This document shows, piece after piece, positions 16,472 through 27,862 of a stretch of 64,000 nt of DNA. Source of the stretch: Agromyces sp. Soil535 (GTDB lineage Bacteria > Actinomycetota > Actinomycetes > Actinomycetales > Microbacteriaceae); contig NZ_LMRW01000001.1 in assembly GCF_001428255.1 (NCBI RefSeq), positions 250,504 through 314,503 of the forward strand, read 5' to 3'. How positions within the stretch are numbered: position 1 is the first letter of the stretch; each line of letters begins with the position of its first letter. A program made the translations under genes and the position numbers. The notes beneath the pieces are model-generated. The model ran no database searches, was not told the DNA's origin, and saw only the letters and a list, made by a program, of their open reading frames with translations.

Positions 16472-16951
16472 ATGGCCGAGTCACCGAGGGATTCGTATCC
16501 GCCCGACCGGCACCCCGAACCCGAGCCAGGACCGCCCGCCATGATCGTCGGCGTCGACGGCTCGGAGTCGTCGATCACGGCCCTCCGGTATGCGGCCGGA
16601 CTTGCGCCGAGGCTCGACCTGAGGGTGCGCGCGCTCGCGGTGTGGAACTACCCGTCGTTCATCTACGGCGGCTACTACCCGCAACTCGATTGGACGCCGG
16701 AGGACGACGCGGAGCGCATCGTCCGGCGGGCCCTTGAGGAGGTCTTCGGTGACGATCCACCCGAGTGGATCGCCACGCGCACCCGTCGCGGCCGGCCGGC
16801 CGAGGTGCTCATCGACGAGTCCTCGTACGCCGAGATGCTCGTGCTCGGCAGTCGTGGGCACGGCGGCTTCGCCGGGCTCCTGCTCGGATCCGTCAGCGCC
16901 GCGTGCGCCGAGCACGCGCACTGCCCGGTGCTCGTGGTGCACGGGCGTTGA
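16472..16951 (+). CDS. Universal stress protein (single UspA domain)
   Basis: A 159-residue protein with a proline-rich 25-residue lead (MAESPRDSYPPDRHPEPEP) and one UspA domain. Strand 1 is MIVGVDGSESS and the ATP-binding loop is GSRGHGGFAGLLLGSVS, matching the G2XG9G(S/T) motif. Start 16472 lies exactly 41.5 bp from the DevR-like box centre with a -10-like GAGGAT, and also has GAGGAGG upstream, so it could be read leaderless or leadered. It heads an operon with the beta-CASP hydrolase (5 bp gap) and a tandem stress protein. ATP-binding stress proteins are the hallmark of the mycobacterial DosR regulon. Confidence 0.9.
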   Translation: MAESPRDSYPPDRHPEPEPGPPAMIVGVDGSESSITALRYAAGLAPRLDLRVRALAVWNYPSFIYGGYYPQLDWTPEDDAERIVRRALEEVFGDDPPEWIATRTRRGRPAEVLIDESSYAEMLVLGSRGHGGFAGLLLGSVSAACAEHAHCPVLVVHGR

Positions 16952-16956
16952 GTCCG

Positions 16957-18348
16957 ATGGACGCGAGCCTGCAATTCCTCGGCGCGGCCGACTCCGTGAC
17001 GGGCTCGCGGTACCTCATCGACACCGGCTCGACGCGGGTCCTCGTCGACTGCGGGCTCTTCCAGGGCTACAAGATGCTGCGCGAGCGCAATCGCGCGCCG
17101 TTCCCAGTGCACCCCGACTCGATCGACGCGGTGGTGCTGAGTCACGCGCACCTCGACCACTCGGGCTACGTGCCCGCACTCGTCCGCGACGGATTCCGCG
17201 GGCCCGCGTACTCGACCCCGGGGACCGCCGAGTTGTGCGGCGTCGTGCTGCCCGACAGCGGATACCTCCTCGAGGAGGAGGCGCGGCACGCGGCATCCGG
17301 TCACTGGTCGAAGCACCGTGACCCGCGACCGCTGTACACGGCGGCCGATGCCACGCGGTCGCTTGATCGCTTCCAGCCGATCGACTTCGACACGACGCAC
17401 CACATCGGGCAGGGGGTCGAGTTCACCTTCGTGCCCGCCGGCCATATCCTCGGCGCCGCGGGCGTACGGGTGACGGTCGGCGGGCATGTCGTGCACTTCA
17501 CGGGGGATCTGGGCCGCGGCGCGGATCCGCTCATGCGGGCACCGCGCCCGTTCGAGCCGGCCTCGGTGCTCGTGACCGAGTCCACCTACGGCGACCGGCT
17601 CCACTCGCGAGTCGATCCCGAGGGGGTGCTCGCCGACGTCGTGCGCCGGGTGGCCAAGCAGAACGGCGTGGTGCTGATCCCGGCGTTCGCCGTAGGGCGC
17701 ACCGAGACGATCCTCCTGCACCTCTCGCGCCTGCGCGACCGCGGGGAACTGCCCGACATCCCCGTCTATCTGAACAGTCCCATGGCCGTCGACGTCGCCG
17801 GCATCTACGAGCGCCACCCCGACGAGCACCGACTCGACCCCGACGAGATCGAGCGCATGTACGACCTCGCGACGAGCGTGCACACGGTGGACGAGTCGAA
17901 GCTGCTGAACCTGCGCGGCGGGCCGATGATCGTCATCTCGGCGAGCGGGATGCTCACCGGAGGGCGCATCCTCCACCACCTCGTCGCCTACGGACCCGAC
18001 CGTCGGAATGCGATCGTGCTGACGGGCTATCAGGCCGGCGGGACGCGTGGATCCGCGCTCCTGGGCGGAGCCGCATCGCTGCGGATCTTCGGCGAGGACG
18101 TGCCGATCCGAGCTGAGGTCGTCTCCATGGACAGCATGTCCGCGCATGCTGACTCCGATGAACTTCTGGCCTGGATGCGGGACGTCGACACGCAGCCCGA
18201 AGTCGTCTTCGTGACCCACGGCGAACCCGCGGCATCCGATGCCCTGCGCGCCCGGATCCAGCGGGAGCTGCACTGGAACGCGCGAGTGCCCGAGCACCTC
18301 GAACGGGTGCGACTCCCGGCACACGATCGACAGGAGGTCCCATCATGA
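16957..18348 (+). CDS. Metallo-beta-lactamase/beta-CASP family RNase-like hydrolase
   Basis: A 463-residue protein. The MBL core begins LGAADSVTGSRYLIDTG and has the metal motif SHAHLDHSG (HxHxDH), then PAGHILGAAG and FTGDLG. The beta-CASP insertion follows: VTESTYGDR, IPAFAVGRTE, YLNSPMA, ISASGMLTGGR. The C-terminus has SAHADSDELL and VFVTHGEP. This is the CPSF73/RNase J/Ysh1-like architecture that cleaves RNA. It lies between two stress proteins, and its stop overlaps the next ATG (ATGA at 18345-18348), so it is co-translated within the DevR-type operon. RNA turnover under low oxygen is a plausible role (inference). Confidence 0.88.
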   Translation: MDASLQFLGAADSVTGSRYLIDTGSTRVLVDCGLFQGYKMLRERNRAPFPVHPDSIDAVVLSHAHLDHSGYVPALVRDGFRGPAYSTPGTAELCGVVLPDSGYLLEEEARHAASGHWSKHRDPRPLYTAADATRSLDRFQPIDFDTTHHIGQGVEFTFVPAGHILGAAGVRVTVGGHVVHFTGDLGRGADPLMRAPRPFEPASVLVTESTYGDRLHSRVDPEGVLADVVRRVAKQNGVVLIPAFAVGRTETILLHLSRLRDRGELPDIPVYLNSPMAVDVAGIYERHPDEHRLDPDEIERMYDLATSVHTVDESKLLNLRGGPMIVISASGMLTGGRILHHLVAYGPDRRNAIVLTGYQAGGTRGSALLGGAASLRIFGEDVPIRAEVVSMDSMSAHADSDELLAWMRDVDTQPEVVFVTHGEPAASDALRARIQRELHWNARVPEHLERVRLPAHDRQEVPS

Positions 18349-19175
18349 CCGATCACGTCGTCCTCGCCGTCGACGGCGCCGCGCCGAGTCTCGCCGCGGA
18401 ACGCTGGGTCGTCGAGCGGTCGCACCGCATCGCCGCCGAGATCGAGGTGACGAGCGTGCTCGAACACGCCCCGCTCGCCGCAGGCTTCCCCGATGCCGAG
18501 CGCGACCGACGGCGGCGCCGGCTGGACGAGGTGGCCGCTCGGCTGCGAGCCGCGCTTCCGGATGCCGCGGTGCGGGCCGAGCTGCGCCACGGCCGGGTGG
18601 TCGGCGAGCTCATCGCGGCATCCGCATCGGCGTCGGTGCTCGTGGTCGGCATGACCCTGGTGGACACCGTCGACGAAGTCGGCCACCTGCCGCTCGGGCT
18701 CCGCCTCGCGGGCCGCACGCACAGCGTGCTCGTGGTCGTCCCGACCGGGTTCGGTGCCGCAGGCGGCAGCGACGTCGTGGTCGGGTGGGACACGGATGCC
18801 GCGGGGGAGGCCGCCCTCGCCTTCGCGGCCCGCGAGGCGCAGCATGCGGCATCCGTGCTGAACATCGTGCGTGCGCGCAAGGGCGAGCTCCCGCTGGACG
18901 TCGAACTCGCCGCTGGACGGTTGCGTGCGGGTCACCCCGAGGCGGAGGTCCGGGTAGTGCACGCCGTGCCGCCGGTCGCGTCCGCCCTCCTCGAGGCGGG
19001 CCGCGATGCCTCGCTCATCGTCGTCGGTTCGCACGGCCGGAACCCGCTGGAGGACCTGCTCGTCGGATCGGTCAGCGAGCACGTGCTCGCGCGCTCGCCG
19101 ATTCCCGTCGCGGTGGTTCCCGAACCCTCGGAGCCGATCGCGGTGTCGCCTGAGATCGTCGACGAGGATCTCTGA
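18345..19175 (+). CDS. Tandem universal stress protein
   Basis: A 276-residue protein with two UspA repeats: residues 1-135 (HVVLAVDGAAPS...VLVVVPTG) and 140-262 (DVVVGWDTDAAGEAALAFAA...VVGSHGRNPLEDLLVGSVSEHVLARSPIPVAVV). The second repeat has an intact ATP loop GSHGRNPLEDLLVGSVS; the first is degenerate. It is the third gene of the operon starting at 16472, with a 4-bp ATGA overlap. The tandem arrangement matches many DosR-regulon stress proteins in mycobacteria. Confidence 0.88.
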   Translation: MTDHVVLAVDGAAPSLAAERWVVERSHRIAAEIEVTSVLEHAPLAAGFPDAERDRRRRRLDEVAARLRAALPDAAVRAELRHGRVVGELIAASASASVLVVGMTLVDTVDEVGHLPLGLRLAGRTHSVLVVVPTGFGAAGGSDVVVGWDTDAAGEAALAFAAREAQHAASVLNIVRARKGELPLDVELAAGRLRAGHPEAEVRVVHAVPPVASALLEAGRDASLIVVGSHGRNPLEDLLVGSVSEHVLARSPIPVAVVPEPSEPIAVSPEIVDEDL

Positions 19176-19182
19176 CGGGGAG

Positions 19183-20019
19183 TCAGTCGCCAGGACCGAC
19201 GATCATCACGGGCGACGGAAGCGACACGAGCAGTTCGTGGCTCACCGAGCCGAGCAGGAACCGCGTGACATTGCCGGCGCCGTGGCTTCCGACGACGAGC
19301 AGGTCGGCGTGCCGTCCGAGGCGACCGAGCACCTCGCCGGCGTGGCCGCGCTCGAGCCGGCCGGTCGGCCGGGCGTCGAGGCCCCTCGCGAACTCCACGG
19401 CTTCGTCGAGGAGGTCGCGGTGCATGTCCTCGAGGAGCTGGACGTCGGCCAGGTACTCGAGGTACTCCGAGTCCCAGCCGGGTGGCACGGTCCAGGCATG
19501 CACGACCTCGAGATCCTCGTCGAGGCGGGCGGCCTCCTCCGCCGCGACCTCGACGGCCGCCATCGAGGCGGGAGAGCCGTCGACTCCGACGACCACGACG
19601 GAACGTGCGCCGGTCGCCGGAGTCGACGGAATGACCGCCACGGTTCCCCCGCCATGACGGCCGGCCAGGCGGGATCCCACGGTCCATCGGGATCCCCGAT
19701 GCGTCGCCGGTGCGCCGACGACGACGAGCGTGCCCTCGCCGAGCTCCTCGGCCAGCACGCTCGACGGTTGGCCGTGCACCGTCGACGTCGTGAGGTGCAG
19801 ATCGGGCCGAGAGGCACGCAGCTGATCGGCCACCTCGATGAGCCGCACCCGTGCTGCCGACATCTCCCCGTCGGCCCGCACATGCTCGACTGCCGTCGGC
19901 GCGCCTCCGATCGCGTGCACGAGCTTCAGGGGCGTTGCCACGCCGCGCTCGACCGCCCACGCGAGGGCGGCCTCCGATTCGCGTGAGCCGTCCCATCCGA
20001 CGACGATGCGTGTGAACAT
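19183..20019 (-). CDS. Tandem universal stress protein
   Basis: A 278-residue double UspA protein: repeat 1 MFTRIVVGWDGSRESEAALAW, repeat 2 VVVVGVDGSPASMAAVEVAA, with the ATP loop GSHGAGNVTRFLLGSVSHELL in repeat 2. The ATG at 20019 is fixed by the promoter: a DevR-like box at 20055-20066 (minus strand) is centred exactly 41.5 bp upstream, and GAAGCT fills -12 to -7, so the transcript is probably leaderless. It converges on the preceding stress-protein operon with a 7-bp gap and is divergent from hsp20. Confidence 0.9.
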   Translation of the reverse strand: MFTRIVVGWDGSRESEAALAWAVERGVATPLKLVHAIGGAPTAVEHVRADGEMSAARVRLIEVADQLRASRPDLHLTTSTVHGQPSSVLAEELGEGTLVVVGAPATHRGSRWTVGSRLAGRHGGGTVAVIPSTPATGARSVVVVGVDGSPASMAAVEVAAEEAARLDEDLEVVHAWTVPPGWDSEYLEYLADVQLLEDMHRDLLDEAVEFARGLDARPTGRLERGHAGEVLGRLGRHADLLVVGSHGAGNVTRFLLGSVSHELLVSLPSPVMIVGPGD

Positions 20020-20054
20020 GACGGCAGCTTCCCCGGCCGAGCCCGCCGCCATCG

Positions 20055-20066
20055 GGTCGAAGGTCA
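20055..20066 (-). promoter_or_regulatory. DevR/DosR-like box for the minus-strand stress protein
   Basis: Read on the minus strand, TGACCTTCGACC has its centre at 20060.5, exactly 41.5 bp from the first base of the ATG at 20019. The -10 slot is GAAGCT. Confidence 0.7.
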
Positions 20067-20099
20067 CATGGGCACCCCGGCCACCGCTGCCGCCGAGCA

Positions 20100-20111
20100 G
20101 GACCTTCGACC
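20100..20111 (+). promoter_or_regulatory. DevR/DosR-like box for hsp20
   Basis: GGACCTTCGACC is centred at 20105.5. At the same 41.5-bp distance the start site would be A20147, with TACGGT at 20135-20140 as -10. This gives a 36-nt leader containing AAGGAG (20171-20176) before the hsp20 ATG, the one clearly leadered member of the set. Confidence 0.7.
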
Positions 20112-20182
20112 CCAAAGCGGAGTCGGCCGACGCATACGGTCGAAACACCAAAACTGAGCATTACTCACTGAAGGAGACGATC

Positions 20183-20620
20183 ATGGCTGGGTCACAGGCC
20201 CGCTTCGACCCGTTCGCCGAACTCTCCGCACTGCAGAAGCAGCTCTTCTCCGACGGACTCTTCGGGCTGCTGGGTCGCCGGCCGATGCCGACCACCGACA
20301 TCTACACGGAGGACGACTCGAAGTTCACCGTCGAGGCCCACCTTCCGGGTTTCGCCGAAGCGGACATCGACATCGATGTCGAGGCGGGCGCGCTCGTCAT
20401 CCGCGCCGAGAAGCACGAGAAGGAGGAGGAGGACAAGGACAAGAAGTACGTCGTACGGGAGTCGAGCGCCAGCTACTACCGTCGCATCGCCCTCCCCGAG
20501 CAGGCCGATGACGACGCGGTGAAGGCATCGTTCGACAACGGCGTGCTGCGCGTGACCGTGCCGTACAAGGCGGTGCCGAGCCCGCGGAAGATCGAGATCA
20601 CCACGGGCGAAGGGAGCTGA
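20183..20620 (+). CDS. Hsp20/alpha-crystallin small heat shock protein
   Basis: A 145-residue chaperone. The alpha-crystallin domain runs from about residue 38 (PTTDIYTEDDSKFTVEAHLPGF) to 135, with the conserved C-terminal strand FDNGVLRVTVP and a terminal KIEI (IXI-like) motif that mediates oligomer contacts. Length and arrangement match mycobacterial HspX/Acr, a dominant DosR-regulon product. AAGGAG lies six bases before the ATG at 20183. It is preceded by a DevR-like box with a well-placed -10. It should hold unfolded proteins during dormancy or hypoxic stress (family knowledge). Confidence 0.93.
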   Translation: MAGSQARFDPFAELSALQKQLFSDGLFGLLGRRPMPTTDIYTEDDSKFTVEAHLPGFAEADIDIDVEAGALVIRAEKHEKEEEDKDKKYVVRESSASYYRRIALPEQADDDAVKASFDNGVLRVTVPYKAVPSPRKIEITTGEGS

Positions 20621-20647
20621 AGCAGGCGGGCACTCGTGCCCCTCGCG

Positions 20648-20659
20648 GGACCTTGGACC
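20648..20659 (+). promoter_or_regulatory. DevR/DosR-like box for the PPOX stress gene
   Basis: GGACCTTGGACC, within GGGACCTTGGACCC, is centred at 20653.5, exactly 41.5 bp before ATG 20695. GACACT occupies -12 to -7, and there is no ribosome binding site before the ATG, as expected for a leaderless gene. Confidence 0.75.
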
Positions 20660-20694
20660 CGGCCGGCCCGTGCCGCCCGCACGACACTCGACAC

Positions 20695-21126
20695 ATGGAT
20701 GAGGACGTCGAGGAGCGGGCTCCGACCAGGAGGTTGTCGGAGGAGGAGTGCTGGAAGCGCATCGCCGATGCGCCCTACGGACGCATCGCGGCGACCGCGG
20801 CGGGCGAGATCGACATCTTCCCGGTGAACCATGCGGTCGACGCGGGCACCATCGTGTTCCGCACGTCGGCGGGCACGAAGCTCCTCGAGCTGACGATCCG
20901 GCACCACGTCGCCTTCGAGGTCGACGGCTACACGGATGCCGACGCGTTCAGCGTCGTCCTGAAGGGCGACGCTGAGGAGTTCGATCGGCAGAGCGAGATC
21001 GCCGAGGCCGAGCATCTCGGCGTCACGCCGTGGGCGCCCGAGGAGAAGGACCGGTGGGTGCGCATCACCCCCACCGAGGTGCACGGCCGCGCATTCGAAC
21101 GCGCCCGGCCTGCCGGCCCCGAGTGA
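20695..21126 (+). CDS. Pyridoxamine 5'-phosphate oxidase-like flavin-binding protein (stress regulon)
   Basis: A 143-residue split-barrel protein: LSEEECWKRIADAPYGRIA, IFPVNHAVDAGTIVFRTSAGTK, VAFEVDGYTDADAFSVVLKGDAEE and WVRITPTEVHGRAF. This is the family of the M. tuberculosis DosR-regulon proteins Rv0080 and Rv3129. Flavin binding is likely; the reaction is unknown. Start ATG 20695 has no Shine-Dalgarno but has a DevR-like box and -10 at the fixed spacing, supporting leaderless expression. It lies 74 bp downstream of hsp20 with its own promoter. Confidence 0.87.
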   Translation: MDEDVEERAPTRRLSEEECWKRIADAPYGRIAATAAGEIDIFPVNHAVDAGTIVFRTSAGTKLLELTIRHHVAFEVDGYTDADAFSVVLKGDAEEFDRQSEIAEAEHLGVTPWAPEEKDRWVRITPTEVHGRAFERARPAGPE

Positions 21127-21158
21127 CGTCAAGCTCCAGGCCGCGCCGCGGCATCCGT

Positions 21159-25099
<3,941 letters not shown>

Positions 25100-25116
25100 G
25101 GTGGACCGGCGGCGGT

Positions 25117-25791
25117 TCAGGCTCCCGGCACGGGGCCAGCCGCCGGCCCGGGACGCGCGGGGAAGAACAGCCGCAGTGCCACGGGCGCCGTGAGTGCGGC
25201 GAACGTCACCGCCATGAGCACGCCCGCCGCGACGTAGAGTGCGGCGACCAGCGCGACCGGACTCCGCTCGTCGATGAACGGGGACGGCGCGAACGTCCAG
25301 AGGATCGACACGAGCCACGCCCCGGCATTCGCCGGGACCCACCGCAGCGTGCGCGGGCGGGCGAGCACGAGCCATTGCGCGAGCGGGATGCTCACGAGCA
25401 GCAGGATGGCGCCGATCGAGACCACGACCAGCATGGCCGGCGATCCGAGGTCGAGGCCGAGCGTGCTCGGAAGCATCCCGAGTATCCACGCGAACGCCGC
25501 GGCCGCGGCGGTGGCCGTGATCCATCGCCACGCCACCGGCCGATTGACCCGCATCCCCCTGTACTGGCCGATCGCCAGCGCCGTCCCCTCCAGCGCCCCG
25601 GCCCCGATCACGAGCGCGAGGCGCGCGGGATCCTCGATGCCGGCGACGATCGTGACGATGGCCACGCCTGCGGCGATGGCGAACCCGGTCGCCTCGCCGA
25701 TCGAGACGGCGAGGATCCAGCGGAGCGCGTCCCGACGGGGAGGTCGGCCGCCTGTCGCCGCCGAGTTCGTGTCGCTCGCTGCCAGGTGCAC
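25117..25791 (-). CDS. Uncharacterised membrane protein, predicted DevR-regulon member
   Basis: A 224-residue protein with about six hydrophobic segments and an internal duplication. GALEGTALAIGQYRGMR...W is echoed later by IPLAQWLVLARPRTLRW, the Gly/Gln-Trp-Leu-Arg pattern of a family of unknown membrane proteins. The GTG at 25791 is preceded by TAGCGT at exactly -12 to -7. The centre of the DevR-like box at 25827-25838 is 41.5 bp away, the same distance as to the divergent gene, so both are probably leaderless and co-activated. Function unknown; ends 17 bp from the flavodoxin stop in convergent orientation. Confidence 0.75.
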   Translation of the reverse strand: MHLAASDTNSAATGGRPPRRDALRWILAVSIGEATGFAIAAGVAIVTIVAGIEDPARLALVIGAGALEGTALAIGQYRGMRVNRPVAWRWITATAAAAAFAWILGMLPSTLGLDLGSPAMLVVVSIGAILLLVSIPLAQWLVLARPRTLRWVPANAGAWLVSILWTFAPSPFIDERSPVALVAALYVAAGVLMAVTFAALTAPVALRLFFPARPGPAAGPVPGA

Positions 25792-25826
25792 GGCTCGACG
25801 CTAGACCAAGCCCGTGGAACCGTGGA

Positions 25827-25838
25827 GGACCTTCGGCC
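25827..25838. promoter_or_regulatory. Symmetric DevR/DosR-like box driving two divergent genes
   Basis: GGACCTTCGGCC, within AGGACCTTCGGCCCG, is centred at 25832.5. The ATG at 25874 (plus) and the GTG at 25791 (minus) are each 41.5 bp away, with -10 elements GATGCT and TAGCGT at the same offset from their start codons. Confidence 0.75.
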
Positions 25839-25873
25839 CGCGTCCGAGGGCCGCGCGCGCCGATGCTGGGACC

Positions 25874-26347
25874 ATGGACGGCCACCGAGGCATCCGGCTC
25901 ACCCTGCTGATCGTGCAGGCCTTCGTCGCGCTCACCGCGCTGGCCGGGGGAGCGGCCCTCGTGATCGGCTCGCTCGATCCCGGCTTCTCGACAGCGTGGA
26001 ACCCGCCGGCCGAGTACCTCGAGGGAGGGCCGTTCCCGTCGTACCTCGTGCCGGGGATCACCCTTGCCGTCGTGCTCGGCGGTGTGCACGTCCTCGCGTT
26101 CGTGCAGCTCGAACGCCGGCGGCCATGGGCGCTGTTCCTCTCCGCGGCGGCGGGATACGCCACGCTCATCTGGATCTTCGTGCAGATGGCGTTCATCCCG
26201 TTCAGCTTCCTCCAGGCGCTGTACTTCAGCATCGGGCTCGTCGAACTCGGCCTCGTGCTCATGCTGCTCGATGTGCATCACCGCCGCACGTCGCGGCGCC
26301 ACGCCCCCGCCGACCGTGACGGGGCGAGCACGACCCGTCACGCGTGA
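25874..26347 (+). CDS. Uncharacterised small membrane protein, predicted DevR-regulon member
   Basis: A 157-residue protein with four predicted membrane helices: LTLLIVQAFVALTALAGGAA, YLVPGITLAVVLGGVHVLAF, WALFLSAAAGYATLIWIFVQ and LYFSIGLVELGLVLMLL. The tail is charged (HHRRTSRRHAPADRDG). ATG 25874 was chosen over an upstream in-frame ATG because the DevR-like box and GATGCT sit at the regulon-standard spacing and no Shine-Dalgarno is present. No function can be assigned; the promoter places it with the dormancy genes. Confidence 0.75.
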   Translation: MDGHRGIRLTLLIVQAFVALTALAGGAALVIGSLDPGFSTAWNPPAEYLEGGPFPSYLVPGITLAVVLGGVHVLAFVQLERRRPWALFLSAAAGYATLIWIFVQMAFIPFSFLQALYFSIGLVELGLVLMLLDVHHRRTSRRHAPADRDGASTTRHA

Positions 26348-26419
26348 GGTCGCGGCCGCCGCCACGGTGGTGGTCGCCGGGTCGCGGCGGCTGTCAGGCG
26401 CGTGGTGCACACTGGAGCC

Positions 26420-27337
26420 GTGATCGCCGAGCATGCGCTGAACTGGAGCCCGCGGCATCCGACCGACCTGCTCCAGACCATCGGCGCGCTTCGCCGCGGC
26501 GGCGGCGATCCGACGTACCACCGCGACGAGCGCGGGGCGGTGTGGCGCACCACGCGCACCGACGAGGGCGTCGCGACCCTGCGCTACTCGCAGCCCGCTC
26601 CCGACGAGCTGCGCTGCGAGGGCTGGGGGCCGGGCGCTCGCACGGCGGTGGCCTCGGCGCCCGAACTGCTCGGCGACCGCGACGATCCCGCGGGCTTCGA
26701 TCCCGGCATCCGCCTGCTCGACGATGCCCACCGGCGCAACCCGGGCCTGCGCATCCCGCGCACCGGCCGCGTGTTCGAGGCGCTCGTGCCTGCGATCCTC
26801 GAGCAGAAGGTCATCACCCTGCAGGCGCACGACTCGTGGCGCCGGCTGGTCTGGCGGTCCGGCGATGCGGCGCCTGGGCCGACTCCGCGGAGGATGCGGG
26901 TCACACCCGCTCCTGAGGGCTGGGCGTCGATCCCCACGTGGGAGTGGCACAAGGCCGGCGTCGACCCGCGGCGCGCGCGCACGATCGTGAACGCCGCGCG
27001 TTATGCGTCGCGCCTCGAGGAGGCCGTCGGCATGAGCACGGCGGATGCCGCGGCGCGCCTCACCCTCATGCCCGGCGTCGGCGCGTGGACCGCCGCCGAG
27101 GTGGCCCAGCGTGCCCTCGGCGACGCCGACGCGCTCTCAGTGGGCGACTACCACCTTTCGAACTACCTGGGCCACGCGCTCTGGGGCCGCGACATGACCG
27201 ACGACGAGATGGTGGCGGCGATGACGCCGTGGGCCGGGCATCGCTACCGGGTGGTGCGCCTGCTCGGCGCGGCCGGCGTCCGCGGTCGACCGCGGCGTGG
27301 ACCGCGCATGCCGTTCGTCGACCACCGAGCGTTCTGA
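26420..27337 (+). CDS. DNA-3-methyladenine glycosylase-like protein (HhH-GPD, AlkA type)
   Basis: A 305-residue base-excision repair glycosylase. The HhH-GPD motif is ARLTLMPGVGAWTAAEVAQR with the catalytic Asp downstream in SVGDYHLSNYLGHALWG. PRTGRVFEALVPAILEQKV is the typical helix that opens the domain. No Fe-S cluster cysteines are present, as in AlkA. GTG at 26420 is preceded by CACACT at -12 to -7, a leaderless pattern; a GTG at 26402 is less likely. It should excise alkylated bases. Confidence 0.88.
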   Translation: MIAEHALNWSPRHPTDLLQTIGALRRGGGDPTYHRDERGAVWRTTRTDEGVATLRYSQPAPDELRCEGWGPGARTAVASAPELLGDRDDPAGFDPGIRLLDDAHRRNPGLRIPRTGRVFEALVPAILEQKVITLQAHDSWRRLVWRSGDAAPGPTPRRMRVTPAPEGWASIPTWEWHKAGVDPRRARTIVNAARYASRLEEAVGMSTADAAARLTLMPGVGAWTAAEVAQRALGDADALSVGDYHLSNYLGHALWGRDMTDDEMVAAMTPWAGHRYRVVRLLGAAGVRGRPRRGPRMPFVDHRAF

Positions 27338-27366
27338 GCTGCGGGCGGCCGCGCCGTGACGGGCGC

Positions 27367-27753
27367 TCAGGCCACGGATGCCGCCCCGCCCCCACGCCCA
27401 GCCGCCGAGTCGTGTGCGAGTCCCCACTCGCTGAGCGGCTGCAGCAGTTCGATGAGCCGGAGGCCGGCGGTGCTCGGCGTGTAGGTGATGATGACGGGCG
27501 TCGTCGGCTTCACGTGCCGCTCGATGAGCCCCTCGGCCTCGAGCTCCCGGAGGCGGGTGGCGAGCAGGCGATCGGAGATGCCCGTCACGGCCGCGCGGTA
27601 CTCCGAGAACCTGCGCGCTCCGCGAATCCCGGCGAGCAGGATGGCTGCGTTCCACTTCCGGCCCGCGAACTCGACGGTCGATGCGAAGCGACGGCACGCC
27701 TCCTCGTCGATGTGCCCGAGCTCCTCGAGCCGTGCGCTGGTCCTGCCGCTCAC
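27367..27753 (-). CDS. HxlR-family transcriptional regulator
   Basis: A 128-residue winged-helix protein: RKWNAAILLAGIRGARRFSEYRAAVTGISDRLLATRLRELEAEGLIER with wing ITYTPSTAGLRL, all diagnostic of HxlR. GTG 27753 is chosen because GAGGAGG lies seven bases upstream, rather than the GTG at 27768. It is divergent from the LLM-FAD flavoenzyme, with the palindrome GTAAGCAGCTTAC at 27778-27790 between them. HxlR proteins often sense aldehydes, quinones or oxidants. Confidence 0.87.
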   Translation of the reverse strand: MSGRTSARLEELGHIDEEACRRFASTVEFAGRKWNAAILLAGIRGARRFSEYRAAVTGISDRLLATRLRELEAEGLIERHVKPTTPVIITYTPSTAGLRLIELLQPLSEWGLAHDSAAGRGGGAASVA

Positions 27754-27777
27754 GCCGAGCCTCCTCACTCACTCCAA

Positions 27778-27790
27778 GTAAGCAGCTTAC
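27778..27790. promoter_or_regulatory. Candidate HxlR operator
   Basis: GTAAGCAGCTTAC is a perfect 6-1-6 palindrome placed 25 bp upstream of the HxlR start codon and 72 bp upstream of the divergent flavoenzyme ATG. Confidence 0.55.
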
Positions 27791-27862
27791 CACCCGGGTG
27801 CGAATCGTCGCCGGATACTCCACGATGGGCAGTACTCACCCGTCCCGACCGATCGGAGCACG

